Shown in pieces: positions 36,676-48,867 of a DNA stretch of 64,000 nt. Within the stretch, counting starts at the first letter, position 1. Each line of letters starts with the position of its first letter. The notes under the pieces are model-generated. The model was not told the DNA's origin. It did no database searches and saw only the letters and a program-made list of their open reading frames with translations. A program made the translations under genes and the position numbers. Origin of the DNA: Lepidodermella squamata (taxonomy: Eukaryota; Gastrotricha); NCBI GenBank assembly GCA_047495785.1, contig JBLDXI010000001.1:2480001-2544000 (forward strand). The letters are read 5' to 3'.

Positions 36676-37210
36676 AAATAATTTGCTTCAATTATATAAT
36701 ATAATTTTTTCTGGCCCCGATCTTGGAAAAATAAAAATGTTGTTATTATTTATGTTTATGCGAGTGCGAATCGGTGTGGTGGCGCGTTGATCGATTGTTG
36801 ACGTCGTTTTTGTAGCCACCTTAAAATATTGTATTAAGACGCGGAGAAAATATATATATAGCGGCGTGTGATATTAGCTTAAACCGAACGCGCTACGCGA
36901 CACTTTCTTTTTGCGCGCGCGCGAGACGGTGTTGAACATCAATAACAACACAAAGCAAGCGTAATGACTTGGCACGCGCGCGCTTTTTCTATTACCGTTT
37001 ATTAATGACAATCGAATGCGAGAGCGAGCGCGCGCGCTTTTTTCCGATGACAAACATCACCGAGCCGAGAGCGAAAATTGACGATGGCAATGATGATGAC
37101 GTTGATGATGAAACGTGTGTTTTTCTTTCTTCCTCCGCTGATGGCGTCAACAAAATTTTAGATTTCTTATTCTTTACTCGTTATAATATGCTGTGATAGC
37201 CCTGTGTACA

Positions 37211-40200
37211 ATGCTCACGTCTGCAATTCAACTCTGCAATCTGTGTTATCTGTTACTCATACTGTTCCACGCGGCAAGTGCGGCTAATACCGTTGGAACT
37301 GGTTTGTTTTACGTTTTCTTGTTTAAACAAATAATGTTCTGAATTGTTACCTTTCTGTTAGCTTGTACTTCAAATTCAACCTGCACTGGACGCAACGAGT
37401 TTTGCCAGGAACTTACTTGGCTGGTAAGGATTGCTTTGACCTAGTTCCATTTCCGAGTCATTTTTTATTTTTATTAGGAACCAAAATGTAGCTCGGGGAT
37501 GTGCCAGTGTCTGCCTTGTTACACGACCGGCGACTTTACAGGCTATTCATGGACTGATAATCCTTGTGCACCAGGTATGCATTTTCCAACCTCAATTCAA
37601 TCATTTTTTACAAATTGGGTACATTACCTACTAATCACACTTAAAAATAATGGAGCAGATGAAAAGTTTTATCGTTTAACCTCAATCCTCAATTTTGATA
37701 TTTTGCATTCGTATTTTTCGGAAAATATTTCAGACAGAAATCGAACAGTAAATCATCATCGACCCCACCAAAATGTTCGATCCCCTGATTTTATTGCAGA
37801 TTCGAATTCAGCGCATCGATTTAGGGTACCATATCTTGCCGTTTTTAAACTAAAATTTCAATGTCAGTTGGGCAAAACGTAAATTGACAAATTGTTGACC
37901 TGGTTTCGGGGACAATTTGTTTTTCGAAAATTATGAACCTTTCGAACTCTGCTGGCGATCACTCTAATTGGGTTGGGCTTTTAGCTTGTAAAATCCCCTC
38001 AATTTGGGCCCTATGAGTAACCTAATTCACCGATTTTCAAAGTTCCTCTGAATTCATGCCGGGAAAACGTAATAAAAAACCCACCCTATATAACTCATCA
38101 TCTGAATTCATGCTTTCGGTCGTAGGTGCGTGTTGTAGGAAATTCAACTAATTTTTTAAAATTTCACCTACCGATAGAACATTCCATCTTTTATCCGCGA
38201 TTAAACCAAAGAAATAACAAAATTTCGGGAGAAAACCCGGAAATCCCCGATGGTAACTGGTTCGGTAATTTTCGGTTTTTTACCTGGTTGGCACAAATTT
38301 CTCCGGACTTTTTCGATCCCATTAACAAGAGACTTAATTAATTTCTATTCTCGTAAAAAAAAGTCTTTCTGGCCATGAGGTGTGACTTGGTCTCTCATTT
38401 CAAAGTTTCTGAACCCTTTTCTCTTTATTTTCTTCAGGGTGGCCAAAAAGAGCCACAGGGGGCGAAGTTGATTGATTGGAACGCGCATTAGCTTAGTGAG
38501 GAGCTTTAAGAAGTTGAAGCATTTCAAGCATTCTTTGCCCAATTTCTTCAACTCTTCTCTTCAATTTCATAAAACTCCTCATTTAATTGATGCGTACTCC
38601 AATCAATGAACTTCGCCCCCTACGGCACTTTTTGGCCACCCTGCGTATGCTTGCGTTAATCATGGGACACTCTGTATAAGAGTTTCGCTGATTCAAGTTC
38701 AATTGTTTGATTTTGCTTAATTTCACATTTAAATTTTTCAAAAATATTTGTCGCAATTAAAAAATTATGATAATTTATCCGATTTGATGCATTATGCTTA
38801 ATTTGTGAATATAGTTATTCAATTAAATATCGGCGATGCATGCGAGGGTGTCTACAACGAGCAGTACCTTGTCCGCGGTTCCGGCTGCGTTGACGGCATC
38901 GTCGCGTGCGAACTCCGCGACCACATCGTCGTCGGCTCGGCATGCATGCGCCGCGGCCGCAATCTAGGCGAGGGCGCGCCCTGCAAAACAACGGCTGACT
39001 GCGCCGGCAATATGTGGTGCGGCGTCGGCTACACCTGCGAATGCTACTACGGCTACGAGCGATACGACCCAATTTTCAATAGATGCGTGAAAAAGGACAT
39101 TGGCAGTCCTTGCATTTCTGACGATGATTGCAAGGTATAACAAATTTTCCATTAATTTTTCAGAAATTTTTTGAATTTTTTCTCAAGGTGTCTGCAAGGA
39201 ATTGGGACGGTTTTACGTGGAGTTCGGCGGAATGTGTTAAAAATCAATGCGAGTGTGGGGCTAATAATGTTAAAACGGAGGCGACCTATATCGACGGGCT
39301 GACCGGGTTGTCCCAAACTAGGTCAATTTGCGTGGCCGGTGGGGCGATGGTCAACGCATCCTTGGAGCAAAGTTGCCAAATCGATCCGGTCTACTACGGC
39401 GATAGCGATGAAGTGACCGTGTGCTCGAGTGATTTCGTCTGTGCCGCTTGCCCAACCGATGAATTTTCGAGCTTGGGAAAATGTCGCAGGGTGGTGGGGC
39501 AAATGCCGGTCAGCCATAACTGCCCTAAATTAATTGCGAATAAAGCGGCTCAAACTTCGAAAATTCCAACCACAAACATCGAAACAACAACGCCATCGGC
39601 TACCCAAGCTCCGACTACAACTGGAAATCCTCCAGGTAACTTGAATTAATTGTAAATTCATAAAAAAAAATCAAATAATTGAAAAAATAATGAATTTAAA
39701 TTATATTTGGTATCTACATCGATTCCAAGTATCGATTTAAAAAATCAGTGATTTTCCGATATTAGAATAAGCCAGCTTTATTTTCCTTGAGCCAATGGTA
39801 CCAGCTAGCTAAATAAAAAATGAAAATTAGAGAGTCATTATCGCGGGCATCATTATCGCGATAGAGAAAATAAAAGGTTGAAATAATAAAGAATCGGAAA
39901 AATTGGGTTAGGATGCGAAAATTTAGTGCTGGAAACTGTTTGACCCATTTCTATTATTTAATGATTTATCATAACTAATTAGTACCAATTAATTACTTAT
40001 ACCTAATTAATATTTTATTAGAGGCTCAAAGCGTCGAAATTAACCTGGAGACCGTCCCTCCGCTCTACGTTTACTCGGTCAAAAACAAAATCGAACCCAA
40101 TCTGTCGGTTTCTCGAAATGTGGCTCGAAAATCGATACTCAAAATCGACCATCAGCAACCGATTTTCGCCATAAGCTCAGTCGGTCGAGCTTGCCAATCG

Positions 40201-42020
40201 AATGAATCATGCCTCGGACCGAACGAGTACTGCCATAACGTGACCTGGGTATCCCCGATGTGCCCTATGTCTATGTGCCAATGCCTGCCCTTCTTCACAA
40301 ACGGCGTTTTCACGCCTGGTCTGGCCACAAATGACGAAAATATCTGCGAACCAGTAACCTTACTCAATATTGGCGAAAATTGCACAGGAGCTTATTACGA
40401 ATATATTATGGCTAAAAACGCGGAATGTTCGAAAGGTCGAGTCACGTGCCTACCCGGGTTCGACCAGTTGGACTCGCAGGGTGACTGCGTTGTGTCGAAA
40501 TACGGCAAGTTAGGATCAGGAGCCGCGTGCCGTGACTCATCGCAATGCCGCGGCAGTTTGATCTGCAACCCAGATCAATTCTGTGAATGCCCGTTTTCGC
40601 ATCAAAAATTTGACCCGGATTTGGGTGACTGCACAACTAAAACCCTGGGTGACTCATGCATGGACAGCGGATCCTGCCCGTTAGGCCTTGTCTGCTTCGA
40701 CGGCGAGTGCGGATGTGGCCCGAATCGAATCGCAATCGCTTCGGTTGAAATTCATCCAATGACTGGGAAACTGGAGAATAAAACGGCTTGCTACCCGTTC
40801 GGGACAAATACAGTGGTTTTGAGGCCGGGTGAGAGTTGCGAAACGTTACCTATGTTGAATACTGGGATCGATAATTCAGAGGTTCGAGTTTGCGGGTTCG
40901 AATCCGTCTGCTTCTCCTGCCCGACTGAATCCTCCTTAAAAGATGAACAATGCCGTAAGTTACTTGGAAAATTCTCATTTTTTGTGATTTATTATGAATT
41001 TCAGGGAAAATTACCAGTTCTATCCCTGAACCAGCTTGGCTAATGAAACCAGTATCAGCTATTCCTTATCTCAGCAGCAGCTCCGAAACTGTACCAGTCA
41101 GCACTGAAGAACCCTATAGCATTACTTCCGAAGAAATCGTGTCAAAAACCCCGCTTCAAGCTATAACTTCTAGTCTCGATTCCGAGCCAGCAAATGGCGA
41201 GTGTTCAGCCGACCTGGATTGCCGGAGGCCGAATCAAATCTGCTCTTGGTCCTTCTGCGGCATGAAATGTACCTGTAAAGACGGGTTCATATTGGCTAAC
41301 AACGCCTGCCTACCGATAAAACAGCTGAATTTGGACGATAAATGCAATTCAAGCTCACTGAATGAGAAACTACCGCCTCATACTGTTTGTTTGAATTCAA
41401 AAGTTTCGTGTAATCCTTACTTTTACCGGAGAGGCTCGGGTGATTCATGCACACCCATCACCCGGGGCGCCTATGGGTCACCCTGTAGTGTCACCCAGAT
41501 GTCATACTGCATCAGGGGTGATCAAAACGACCCGACTCAATCGTTATGGTGCGATCCTAGGTCGAAAACTTGCGGCTGCTACGAATCATCCGCCTTAAAA
41601 TGGGACACATCTCAGGATCGCTGCATCAAACGCGAATATGGCGATTCATGCGTGGCGGACAGCGATTGCGCGGTATATGGCGATTTAGCAACAGGCGGCT
41701 ATACGTACGGCGGTGGGGCCTGCCTAGGCGGCCGGTGTGATTGTGCGATGAAATTTATTAAGGCGAACTTCAGTTATATCGATGCAGCAGCGACCAATAA
41801 GGTGCGCACAAAAACGATATGCGTGCACAAATCATCGAAGTTGAACCGCGAACCTGGCAAGCCGTGTCACGTCGACCCGATCTATTTCAGCGACAACCCG
41901 CTCGGCCAACTCGCCATTTGCCGGCCCGGTGATGTTTGCGTGAGATGCGACGGCGATCCGGCGATTGACAATCTACCCCTTCGAATGGGTGTCTGCGCGC
42001 CTGGAGTGCGGCCGAGTTGA
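37211..42020 (+). CDS. Large secreted EB-type cysteine-rich protein with three repeat units
   Basis: Exons 37211-37301, 37362-37423, 37478-37574, 38815-39134, 39188-39635, 40022-40954 and 41005-42020 encode 988 residues. After a signal peptide, the pattern C..NSTC.G.NEFC, C.C..CYTTGDF, GDACEGVYNEQY, GEGAPCKTTADC, VKKDIGSPCISDDDC and CQIDPVYYGD is followed by a Thr-rich spacer and then by a second unit (CLGPNEYC, CTGAYYEYI, KTLGDSCMDSGSC) and a third (CRRPNQICSW, LPPHTVC, KREYGDSC, GGYTYGGG, KTICVHKSSKL). No membrane segment is seen, so it should be extracellular. The 1.24-kb third intron carries a family A element with a second element nested in it. Intron phases match those of the other cluster genes. 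Confidence 0.82.
38120..38674 (-). mobile_element. Inverted-repeat element, family A, copy 2 (interrupted)
   Basis: It reads on the minus strand like the copy at 35411-35798 (GATGGTAACTGGTTCGGTAA, TTTCTGAACCCTTTTC, GGGACACTCTGTA at its end) but is interrupted at 38435-38643 by a different element. It lies in an intron of the EB-type gene at 37211-42020. Confidence 0.6.
38435..38643. mobile_element. 209-bp MITE nested inside a family A element
   Basis: The ends are CAGGGTGGCCAAAAAG and its complement CTTTTTGGCCACCCTG; the arms match imperfectly for about 85 bp (for example GGGGCGAAGTT versus AACTTCGCCCC). The family A copies at 35.4 and 49.9 kb lack this block at the same place, which gives an empty-site comparison. 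No clear target duplication is visible. Confidence 0.7.
39725..39950 (+). repeat. Dispersed repeat family C, representative copy
   Basis: Core ATCGATTCCAAGTATCGATT, then AAATCAGTGATTTTCC, ATGGTACC and TTTAGTGCTGGAA. Related copies are near 57000-57190 and 59975-60140 (same orientation) and near 11705-11770 and 51610-51680 (reverse). Most lie in introns or between genes. No coding capacity. Confidence 0.45.
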
Positions 42021-42384
42021 CCTAGAAAAAGACAAAAACGAAAAATCGATTGACAAGTGAAAAGTGTGATTTTTGGCGAATTATTTGGATTTAAAATGTT
42101 GAATTTAATATTTTCGAAAAAATTGTTTGGGACATTATGAATCATCTTTTTCTGAATTTCACTGAAACTCCATTTTTCACTTGTTAACGGAGAATTTATT
42201 TTCGCCTTATATGTGCAGTGTGAAATCTAGCTCAAAAAATACATTCCTTCATTTTAATGTGAGATAAATTATGTAACCCGAAATTCAATCATGCGCGACA
42301 CAATCTAATTTTTACTTATAATTTTTTTTTGGCTGCACCGACTTTGATCTCCTAATAGCCAGTTAATATGCCTGGATCAATATA

Positions 42385-43210
42385 CACCTTTTTTCATTTG
42401 CATTTTCATAATGTGCAAAACAAATTTCACTAGTAGTTTTTTTCTTCTTCTCTGCGTATTCATTTTTTTCATTTTCTTACTTATTTTATTTAAAGAAACT
42501 TCTAACCGAAGTAGAACAGCAACGCAAGCTCTGTTTCCTACAATTGAGCTATCAAATTAAGGCTTATAATTGGATCCGCTCGATGGATCAATTAATTAGG
42601 AACGATAATTAATTAATGCAAAGAAATTCCCATTTTTCGTTTAAGGAGCAGAAGTCAAGTAGCAAAAAATCGAACACTGTTGTCAAGAGATCAGGTGGCT
42701 TAGTGGCGAGAGAGGCTGGCTGTGGAAAGTGTGATCGCGGGTTCAAATCTCACAGCCTGTGCAAGTTTTTATTTTTTTTCCTTGAATTTGAAGTAGGTCT
42801 GAACAAAAACCCGAAGAAAGTGCATCAAAAACCGCCGAACTTGGAGGCCACTTTGATTTATTGAATGTTCGGCGAGCTTTTGGTGGTCAGTGTGGTTCTG
42901 CAGTACTCGTACCGGCCTGGTTAGTTTCATCCAGGAAATAAAGTGGTTTCGTGGCTGGATTTTCAGATAAAATAGTTATCTTTGAAGCCGCCAACTTCAC
43001 CACTAAATACATCTTTTCAAGTGCTTCAATTTGATATCTTAATCATCGAAATCTGAGCTCGGGCTGCTATTCTACGTCGGTTAGAGGTTGGGTCAGTTTC
43101 TTTAAATAAAATAAGTAAGAAAATGAAAAAAATGAATACGCAGAGAAGAAGAAAAAAACTACTAGTGAAATTTGTTTTGCACATTATGAAAATGCAAATG
43201 AAAAAAGGTG
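42385..43210. mobile_element. Inverted-repeat element with TA flanks carrying a Pol III-like unit
   Basis: The left end CACCTTTTTTCATTTGCA and the right end TGCAAATGAAAAAAGGTG are inverted copies. The match is near-perfect for about 130 bp (through TTTCACTAGTAG and CTGCGTATTC) and continues with small gaps to about 190 bp. TA flanks both ends (42383-42384 and 43211-43212), as expected of a Tc1/mariner-type insertion. The centre contains a tRNA-like sequence. No transposase. Confidence 0.75.
42689..42761 (+). ncRNA. tRNA-like sequence (degenerate tRNA or SINE-type Pol III unit)
   Basis: A good A box (TGGCTTAGTGG at 42696) and B box (GGTTCAAATC at 42740) lie at normal tRNA spacing, followed directly by a T-rich run (TTTTTATTTTTTTT) that could terminate Pol III. 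A D-arm can be drawn, but the acceptor, anticodon and T stems mostly fail to pair, so it is not a functional tRNA. Instead GGCTGTG and CACAGCC can form a hairpin around the B box. Confidence 0.4.
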
Positions 43211-43326
43211 TAGACATCATAAATATCCTTAATAGCCCGACCTGCTACATCGTATGGTGGAAAAAACGGAAGTTGTTGAAAAATTTATGCAGGTATTATA
43301 CAATATAGATTTTTCTCTTTTGAGCC

Positions 43327-43476
43327 TTAGGCGGTCTCTTCGCAATTTTTTTCTTCTACCCCTTTGTCTACCTCGCGGACGGAAATTCGACGGTCGACGC
43401 GGTCATCCTAATCACTTATTTACCTGCGCAATACATTATCATCTCATTGAAAATCTATGCAAAACACGTTGAATGA
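43327..43476 (+). CDS. Possible exon fragment of a membrane protein
   Basis: A 49-codon frame ending in TGA at 43474-43476 has the codon use of neighbouring real exons and two hydrophobic stretches (LFAIFFFYPFVYL and VILITYLPAQYIIISL). An acceptor-like TCTCTTTTGAG precedes it. I found no upstream exon in compatible phase, so it may be a gene remnant next to the 42.4-43.2 kb element. Family unknown. Confidence 0.25.
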   Translation, partial: LGGLFAIFFFYPFVYLADGNSTVDAVILITYLPAQYIIISLKIYAKHVE

Positions 43477-44145
43477 AGAATATAAGTAAGCGATATAGCA
43501 GTGCCCTCGGTTCATTCTGAACAATGTAGTTTTTGCAACCTCGAAATCTTTTCAATTTACTTTCAAGTGTCTCGCATTGTTTTGTGATTGTTCGTGTAGC
43601 GCGGGATAGCCGCCTTAAAACAACAATTTACTCACTACTCAACCTATTTTTTATTGCGTGTTTTATTGCGTGTTCGTTTTATTACCTCTACATCGATTTA
43701 AAATCACTTCAATACTTTGCTCCTACTTTACGAGAAAATTGCTCGATTCGTTATCAAAGTCTGTAATATATTTGCACTAGACCTTAATTGTTCTGCGTTT
43801 AATTAAAGATTAAAATCGTATTATTTCTTGACCGAAAAAAGCTAAAACATTTCAATAAAAAATATTGCGAGAAATATAATGCCAGCGCGTCTTTTTTCAC
43901 ACCGCAAGGCCCTTCGTTTGGCTTTAAATCTCTTGATTAGCTTCGTTAAAAGCGCATTGCCGCAAGTTGACCCGTACCTTGACTAGTCGCTTTCATGATC
44001 CGACTAAATTAAAGTAATCAATCTTTTGTTAGTGAGTATTTTGCTCGTTTTTCTTACGCATTTTTTACAGCCGCCGGCACTTAAATTTAGTGAAAAAAGC
44101 ATGTGAAAGTAGCAGAATAAAGCCAAATAGTTTCACCCGCAAAAA

Positions 44146-46279
44146 ATGGAAAAGCTCCGGTTTCTAATATTCACAGCCGCCTGTTTTCACCTATCATTGA
44201 GTCATAGCAATAGAAATTCTGTCGGAAAGCGTAAGATGGAATTTTCAGTAATTGCGAAGTTGTCCGAACTTTTAATTCACAGCTTGCGATTCTAATTCGA
44301 CGTGCACTGGATCTAATGAATTTTGCAATCACGTGTCATGGGTGGTAAGGAAATTATTTGTATTCAGAATATTTTTAGGAAATTTTCTTTTTTAGAGCCC
44401 GAGCTGTTCACCCAGAGGAATTTGCCGGTGCTTGCCATGCTATACCACTGGCGATTATTCTGGATATTCTTGGGGCGCCTTGAGTTCCTTGCCCTGCCAG
44501 CAAAGTAAGATTAACTATGAGAGAAAAAACAATTAATAAGTATATAGTTGATAATTTATATTTTATTTATTTATTATAATTATAATTTTTATTTTATTAA
44601 ACATTTATAATTAATTTAATGCTGATTTATGAACTATTTTTCCGTAAATCTAAAATATCTCTATTTTTCCAGTTTCTATTCTGAATTACGGTGACCCCTG
44701 TTTGGGTGTCTACTACGAAAAATACCCGTCTCGCAACGCTGAGTGCATCCGCGGCGTAGTCGACTGTTTACCCGGGAAAAAATGCCTCGGCCGAAATACC
44801 ACCAACTCAACAAACACCAAGCCATGGGGCGGCAGTTGCTTCCAGAACTCGGACTGCTCCGGAGAAATGGTATGTATCAACCAGAAATGCTCTTGCTTCA
44901 ACGTCTACGAACGCTACGACCCACCCGCTGGGATTTGCGTGAAACGAGAATTGGGTGACTCGTGTTTATCGGACGATGACTGCAAGGTGTCTGGCCGGCA
45001 CTGGAACGGCTTCACGTGGGACAGTGCCGTTTGCCTAAAAGGCAAATGCCGATGCGAGTTCAGAGAAACGCGGGCTAGTTACATTGACGCCGAAACCGGG
45101 CTATTCCGCACTAAAACAATTTGTGTCACCCTAAATGGCGCGACTGGGGTGAATCAAAGCCAGGAGTGCAATGTCGACCCGGTTTACTACAGTGATACTA
45201 CTCTACTAAGGAGCTGCCATGAAGATTTCGTCTGTATTTCATGCCCGAATGATTTCAACGGCGACTGGTCGCGGGGAAGGTGTCGGAAGTTGAATGACAC
45301 CCAGGCGGCTCAACAGGGTGTCTGCACTAATTCTACACGGCCCATCTTGCCCCGATACGATTGGCAAATATCAATGAGTTCAACCACCCAGGTTCCGATT
45401 ACTACTACGACGAGAGCTCCGATCACCCTGCCGAACCCAGGGGTGACTACAGCATCACCCTTAGGTGGCCCTAGATCGTGCCAAAACACCTCAAATTGTG
45501 GCACAAATCAGCAATGTATTTGGTCACCCTGTTCTCAAAAAAGCTGCCAATGTAAAGATGGCTATGAAAATTTCCCAAATTGTCAACCTATGAGAATGTT
45601 GGAAATTGGCGAATATTGCGATTTTAAGACGCCTAATTTAGAAAAACGGCTACCTCCCCACGCGATTTGTTTGAACAATACCGTTAATTGCAACCCGATT
45701 TACTACTACCGAATCGGTACTCGATGCGTTAAAATCGATCAGGGCAGTTACGGGTCGAAATGCGGGTCCCGTAGCCCTTGCCTCGGCGAGAAAATCCAGG
45801 AAAATCAGTTATGGTGCGATGAAATCAGCTATACATGCCGATGTTACGAATCGGTTGCTATGAAATGGAATTCAGACGCGGATCGGTGTGAAAAACGCGA
45901 ATTTGGCGATCAGTGTTCGACAAATGACGACTGCGCTGTATCTGGGTCAATTGCCGAGGGCGGTTACACATACGGCGGCGGAATTTGTTCGCAAAACAAA
46001 CGCTGCGAATGTGACTTGAATCGATTTATCGCTGTTAATTTCACGTATTACCACCCTGTTACCACGCGTTTAATGACTAAACCGATTTGTGTGCATAAAT
46101 CAGCGAAATTGAGCGTCGCGACAGGTCAACCGTGCATGCTTGACCCGATTCGGTTCGCTAATAACCCTCTAGGTCAGGTCGGTATCTGCCAACCGGGGAA
46201 TATTTGCCTCCGGTGTGATGGCACTGATGCCGTCAAATTTCTGCCGAAAATTCAAGGTATTTGCGTCGATTACCGATAA
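44146..46279 (+). CDS. Secreted EB-type cysteine-rich protein, two units
   Basis: Exons 44146-44230, 44283-44344, 44396-44504 and 44673-46279 encode 620 residues. Signal peptide, then C..NSTCTGSNEFC, CRCLPCYTTGDYSGYSW, CLGVYYEKY, GGSCFQNSDCSG, KRELGDSCLSDDDC and CNVDPVYYSD. A short Thr/Pro spacer separates this from a second unit with LPPHAICLNN, IDQGSYGSKC, KREFGDQCSTNDDC, GGYTYGGG and CMLDPIRF. It is the best-preserved two-unit member of the cluster, and its single large last exon served as the template for joining exons in the neighbouring genes. Expected to be extracellular; a matrix or surface-coat role is inference. Confidence 0.87.
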
Positions 46280-46640
46280 TTACCTCTAATAATCTCAAAT
46301 TTATACGATATGGAAATTGCGGATGCTCCCGGTCATCTTAATCAATGTTGTCTACATGTGATTTTTCGTAATTGTTGTTTGACTGTTGCAAAAAATAAAT
46401 ACCAATTATTTTCTGTGTTTCCGGTTGTTATTTTGTTCGCAAATTACGGCGATTTATTGCCGCAGGTCATTTGGCGAGTTTTATTCATTATCGAACGTAT
46501 GTTTTATTTACACTACACCGTTGCGGCGAGCAGTAAAGAAGCCCCCGAGATGGACCCACATCGATTACCTGGTCTCACTCAGGTGACAGTCGAGGTATGA
46601 GGCGAAATTTATGCGTTTTATAACGCGATTTGTACCAGTA
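46280..46640 (+). other. Intergenic region between two EB-type genes
   Basis: Open frames here have no recognisable motif. GATTTGTACCAG ends at 46638, two bases before the next ATG, and looks like a trans-splice acceptor. Confidence 0.45.
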
Positions 46641-48789
46641 ATGAGTCGATCATTTTCTATAATACCGGCATCACATATGCGGATTTTAGTGGGATTTCTG
46701 GTTATTCCGTTTTTCATCGAATTTTCCAGTCAGAGCACTGTTGGTTTGGGTAAATTAAAATAAAAAAATATTCCCGATTTTTTTATTATTTTATGATAAT
46801 TTTAGAGTGCTATTCGAATTCGACGTGTTATGGGGAAAATGAATTTTGCCAAAAAATTGCAATCCAGGTAATTTTTTTCGCTTTGTTAATTTAATTTTTT
46901 ATTAATTTTATGAATTCTAGCAACGAAGTGGTAGCATCGGGCTTTGTCGTTGTTCACCCGGTTTTACCACAGACGAAACAAAAAGCGAACCATGCACCCC
47001 TGTAATTAACCTAGAAGTCGGCGATTATTGCTACGACACCTATGATGAATTTATTCGAACTTCGAACGCATTTTGCGACGGAATTGCCAGCCGCGTAGTT
47101 TGCTTACCTGGTTATACCCATGTGAAGGACAAAAATCCTTCGATATTCAGTGCCGATAAATGCTTTCGAGAGAATGCCGGATTAGGCGCTGTGTGTAAAT
47201 CAAGCCTTGATTGCGAGGGTGACCTATGGTGCTCGGATCGTTTTACCTGCCAATGCGATAAAGGTACATTTTTCTGAATTTTTTATCAAATTTTATCGAT
47301 TTTTTTGCTAGGTCTGATATTCGATGAAACAACTGGTAAATGCTATAAACGGCGATATGGCGACCCTTGCCGATCAGACTTCGACTGTCCTGATTTCGAA
47401 CAATCCGCCTTAATTCAACCGTTTGAATGTCGCAATGGTACATGCCAATGCCGTAGTCAAGACGTGAAAATCGAGGTCTCCTATTTCGAACAGAGTTGTA
47501 GCAGAATTTTAACCGAACCTATGTGCCTTATTGATTGGGCGACGAAAATTGGCAAGCAATTCGACGTGAGTCAAAGTGAGATGGACGTCGGGGAGATTCT
47601 ACAGATTTTAAAGCCGCAATTTCTAAATCCGATCTGCCCTGAGCATAAAACCGAATTATCAGCAGATTCAGCTACGCCTGACAGTGGGGTTGAAGAAATA
47701 GGTGCAGGGTATTTCAACCGAACTTGTATGGACGCGTTGGATTGCTTTAAGAACGAAGAGTGTGTATCGTGGTCACCCTGCGCTCGAATCAAGTTCTGCT
47801 CGTGTAAACCGGGCTATTTTCGAAATCGTGCAAATCAAGGTCTTTGTGAAATACCGAAGGAGAAATTACAGCTTGGAGACAAGTGCAGTGTTGCGGAGGA
47901 AGGGAATCTCCAGCTGCACATGACCTGTGTGGACTCGAAAGTGCAATGCCATCCTATGTACAAGGTAAGGATTTCCTTTTTCCTTTCCTTTCCTTTCCTT
48001 TCCTTTCCTTTCCTTTCCTTTCCTTTCCTTTCCTTTCCTTTCCTTTCCTTTCCTTTCCTTTCCTTTCCTTTCCTTTCCTTTCCTTTCCTTTCCTTTCCTT
48101 TCCTTTCCTTTCCTTTCCTTTCCTTTCCTTTCCTTTCCTTTCCTTTCCTTTCCTTTCCTTTCCTTTCCTTTCCTTTCCTTTCCTTTCCTTTCCTTTCCTT
48201 TCCTTTCCTTTCCTTTCCTTTCCAATTTAATATATAGATTCAAATTACATAAGTTTCCCCTACTTTTTTCAAGCAATTTGGGGGATCGTGTAAGGTACCC
48301 TCCACCGGATTTTATGGCTCATCCTGCAGCTTGTCCCAACCCTGCCTCGCAACGAGAGTCGAAGATCCTCACAGGCGGCTATGGTGCGACCAAGGCCGGG
48401 CAAAATGTCGCTGCTATGAATCATCAGCCATGAAATGGGACGAAACCCTAGATCGATGTACCTACCGCGATTATGGCGATCCGTGCGAAAGGGATGACGA
48501 TTGCGCCGGGTTCGGCTCTTTAGAAAAAGGTGGATACACCTACGGCGGTGGCTGGTGCGATCCTTCGACTTCGACATGCTCTTGTTGGCCAGCTAAATTC
48601 CGCTCCGTCCCTATCACTTACTTCGATTACAACTCATCGAAGCTAGTGATGAATAAAACTATTTGCGTGCATAAATCGGCGAAATTGAGAGTCGGAATTG
48701 GAGAGCCGTGCACGTTGGACCCGATCGAACGAGGCGATAATCCGTTAGGGATGACGCGAGTCTGCCAGCGTTGGATTAGTTTGGATTAG
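46641..48789 (+). CDS. Secreted EB-type cysteine-rich protein, C-terminally truncated
   Basis: Exons 46641-46749, 46806-46867, 46921-47263, 47312-47964 and 48274-48789 encode 560 residues. Signal peptide, C..NSTCYGENEFC, GDYCYDTYDEF, GAVCKSSLDCEG, RRYGDPCRSDFDC, then a second unit (CMDALDCFKNEEC, GSSCSLSQPC, RDYGDPCERDDDC, GGYTYGGG, CTLDPIERGDNPLG). Paralogs continue after this point for about 30 more residues (CxxGxxCLRC...). Here the frame ends RVCQRWISLD and stops in a short tandem repeat of TTTGGATTAG. The fourth intron holds a 250-bp TTTCC microsatellite. The end appears lost by a deletion that also removed the start of the next gene. Confidence 0.8.
47972..48222 (+). repeat. (TTTCC)n microsatellite, about 250 bp
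   Basis: About 49 almost perfect TTTCC units lie in the fourth intron of the gene at 46641-48789, just after its donor site. The transcribed strand gives a pyrimidine tract of 250 nt, which could mimic a polypyrimidine tract or form triplex DNA. Confidence 0.97.
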
Positions 48790-48867
48790 TTTGGATTTGT
48801 GCGTTGGATTAAAATCCCTGAAAGACCGCTCTGATTTTTTAATTTATTTTTCAATTTTTCAATTTAG

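Larger units (their letters stand above)
42021..44145 (+). other. Intergenic region with an 826-bp inverted-repeat element
   Basis: Contains the element at 42385-43210, a tRNA-like sequence inside it, and a possible membrane-protein fragment at 43327-43476. GCATTTTTTACAG ends at about 44070, upstream of the next gene, and looks like a splice acceptor. The rest holds nothing I can name. Confidence 0.45.

Noticed and set aside
42689-42761. A functional tRNA (His-like anticodon GTG by position)
   Set aside because: The A and B boxes fit, but acceptor, anticodon and T stems do not pair. Kept only as a tRNA-like unit.
47866-48276. Long open frames on both strands across 47.87-48.28 kb (repeated FLSFP or KGKER)
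   Set aside because: They are translations of the TTTCC microsatellite, not genes.
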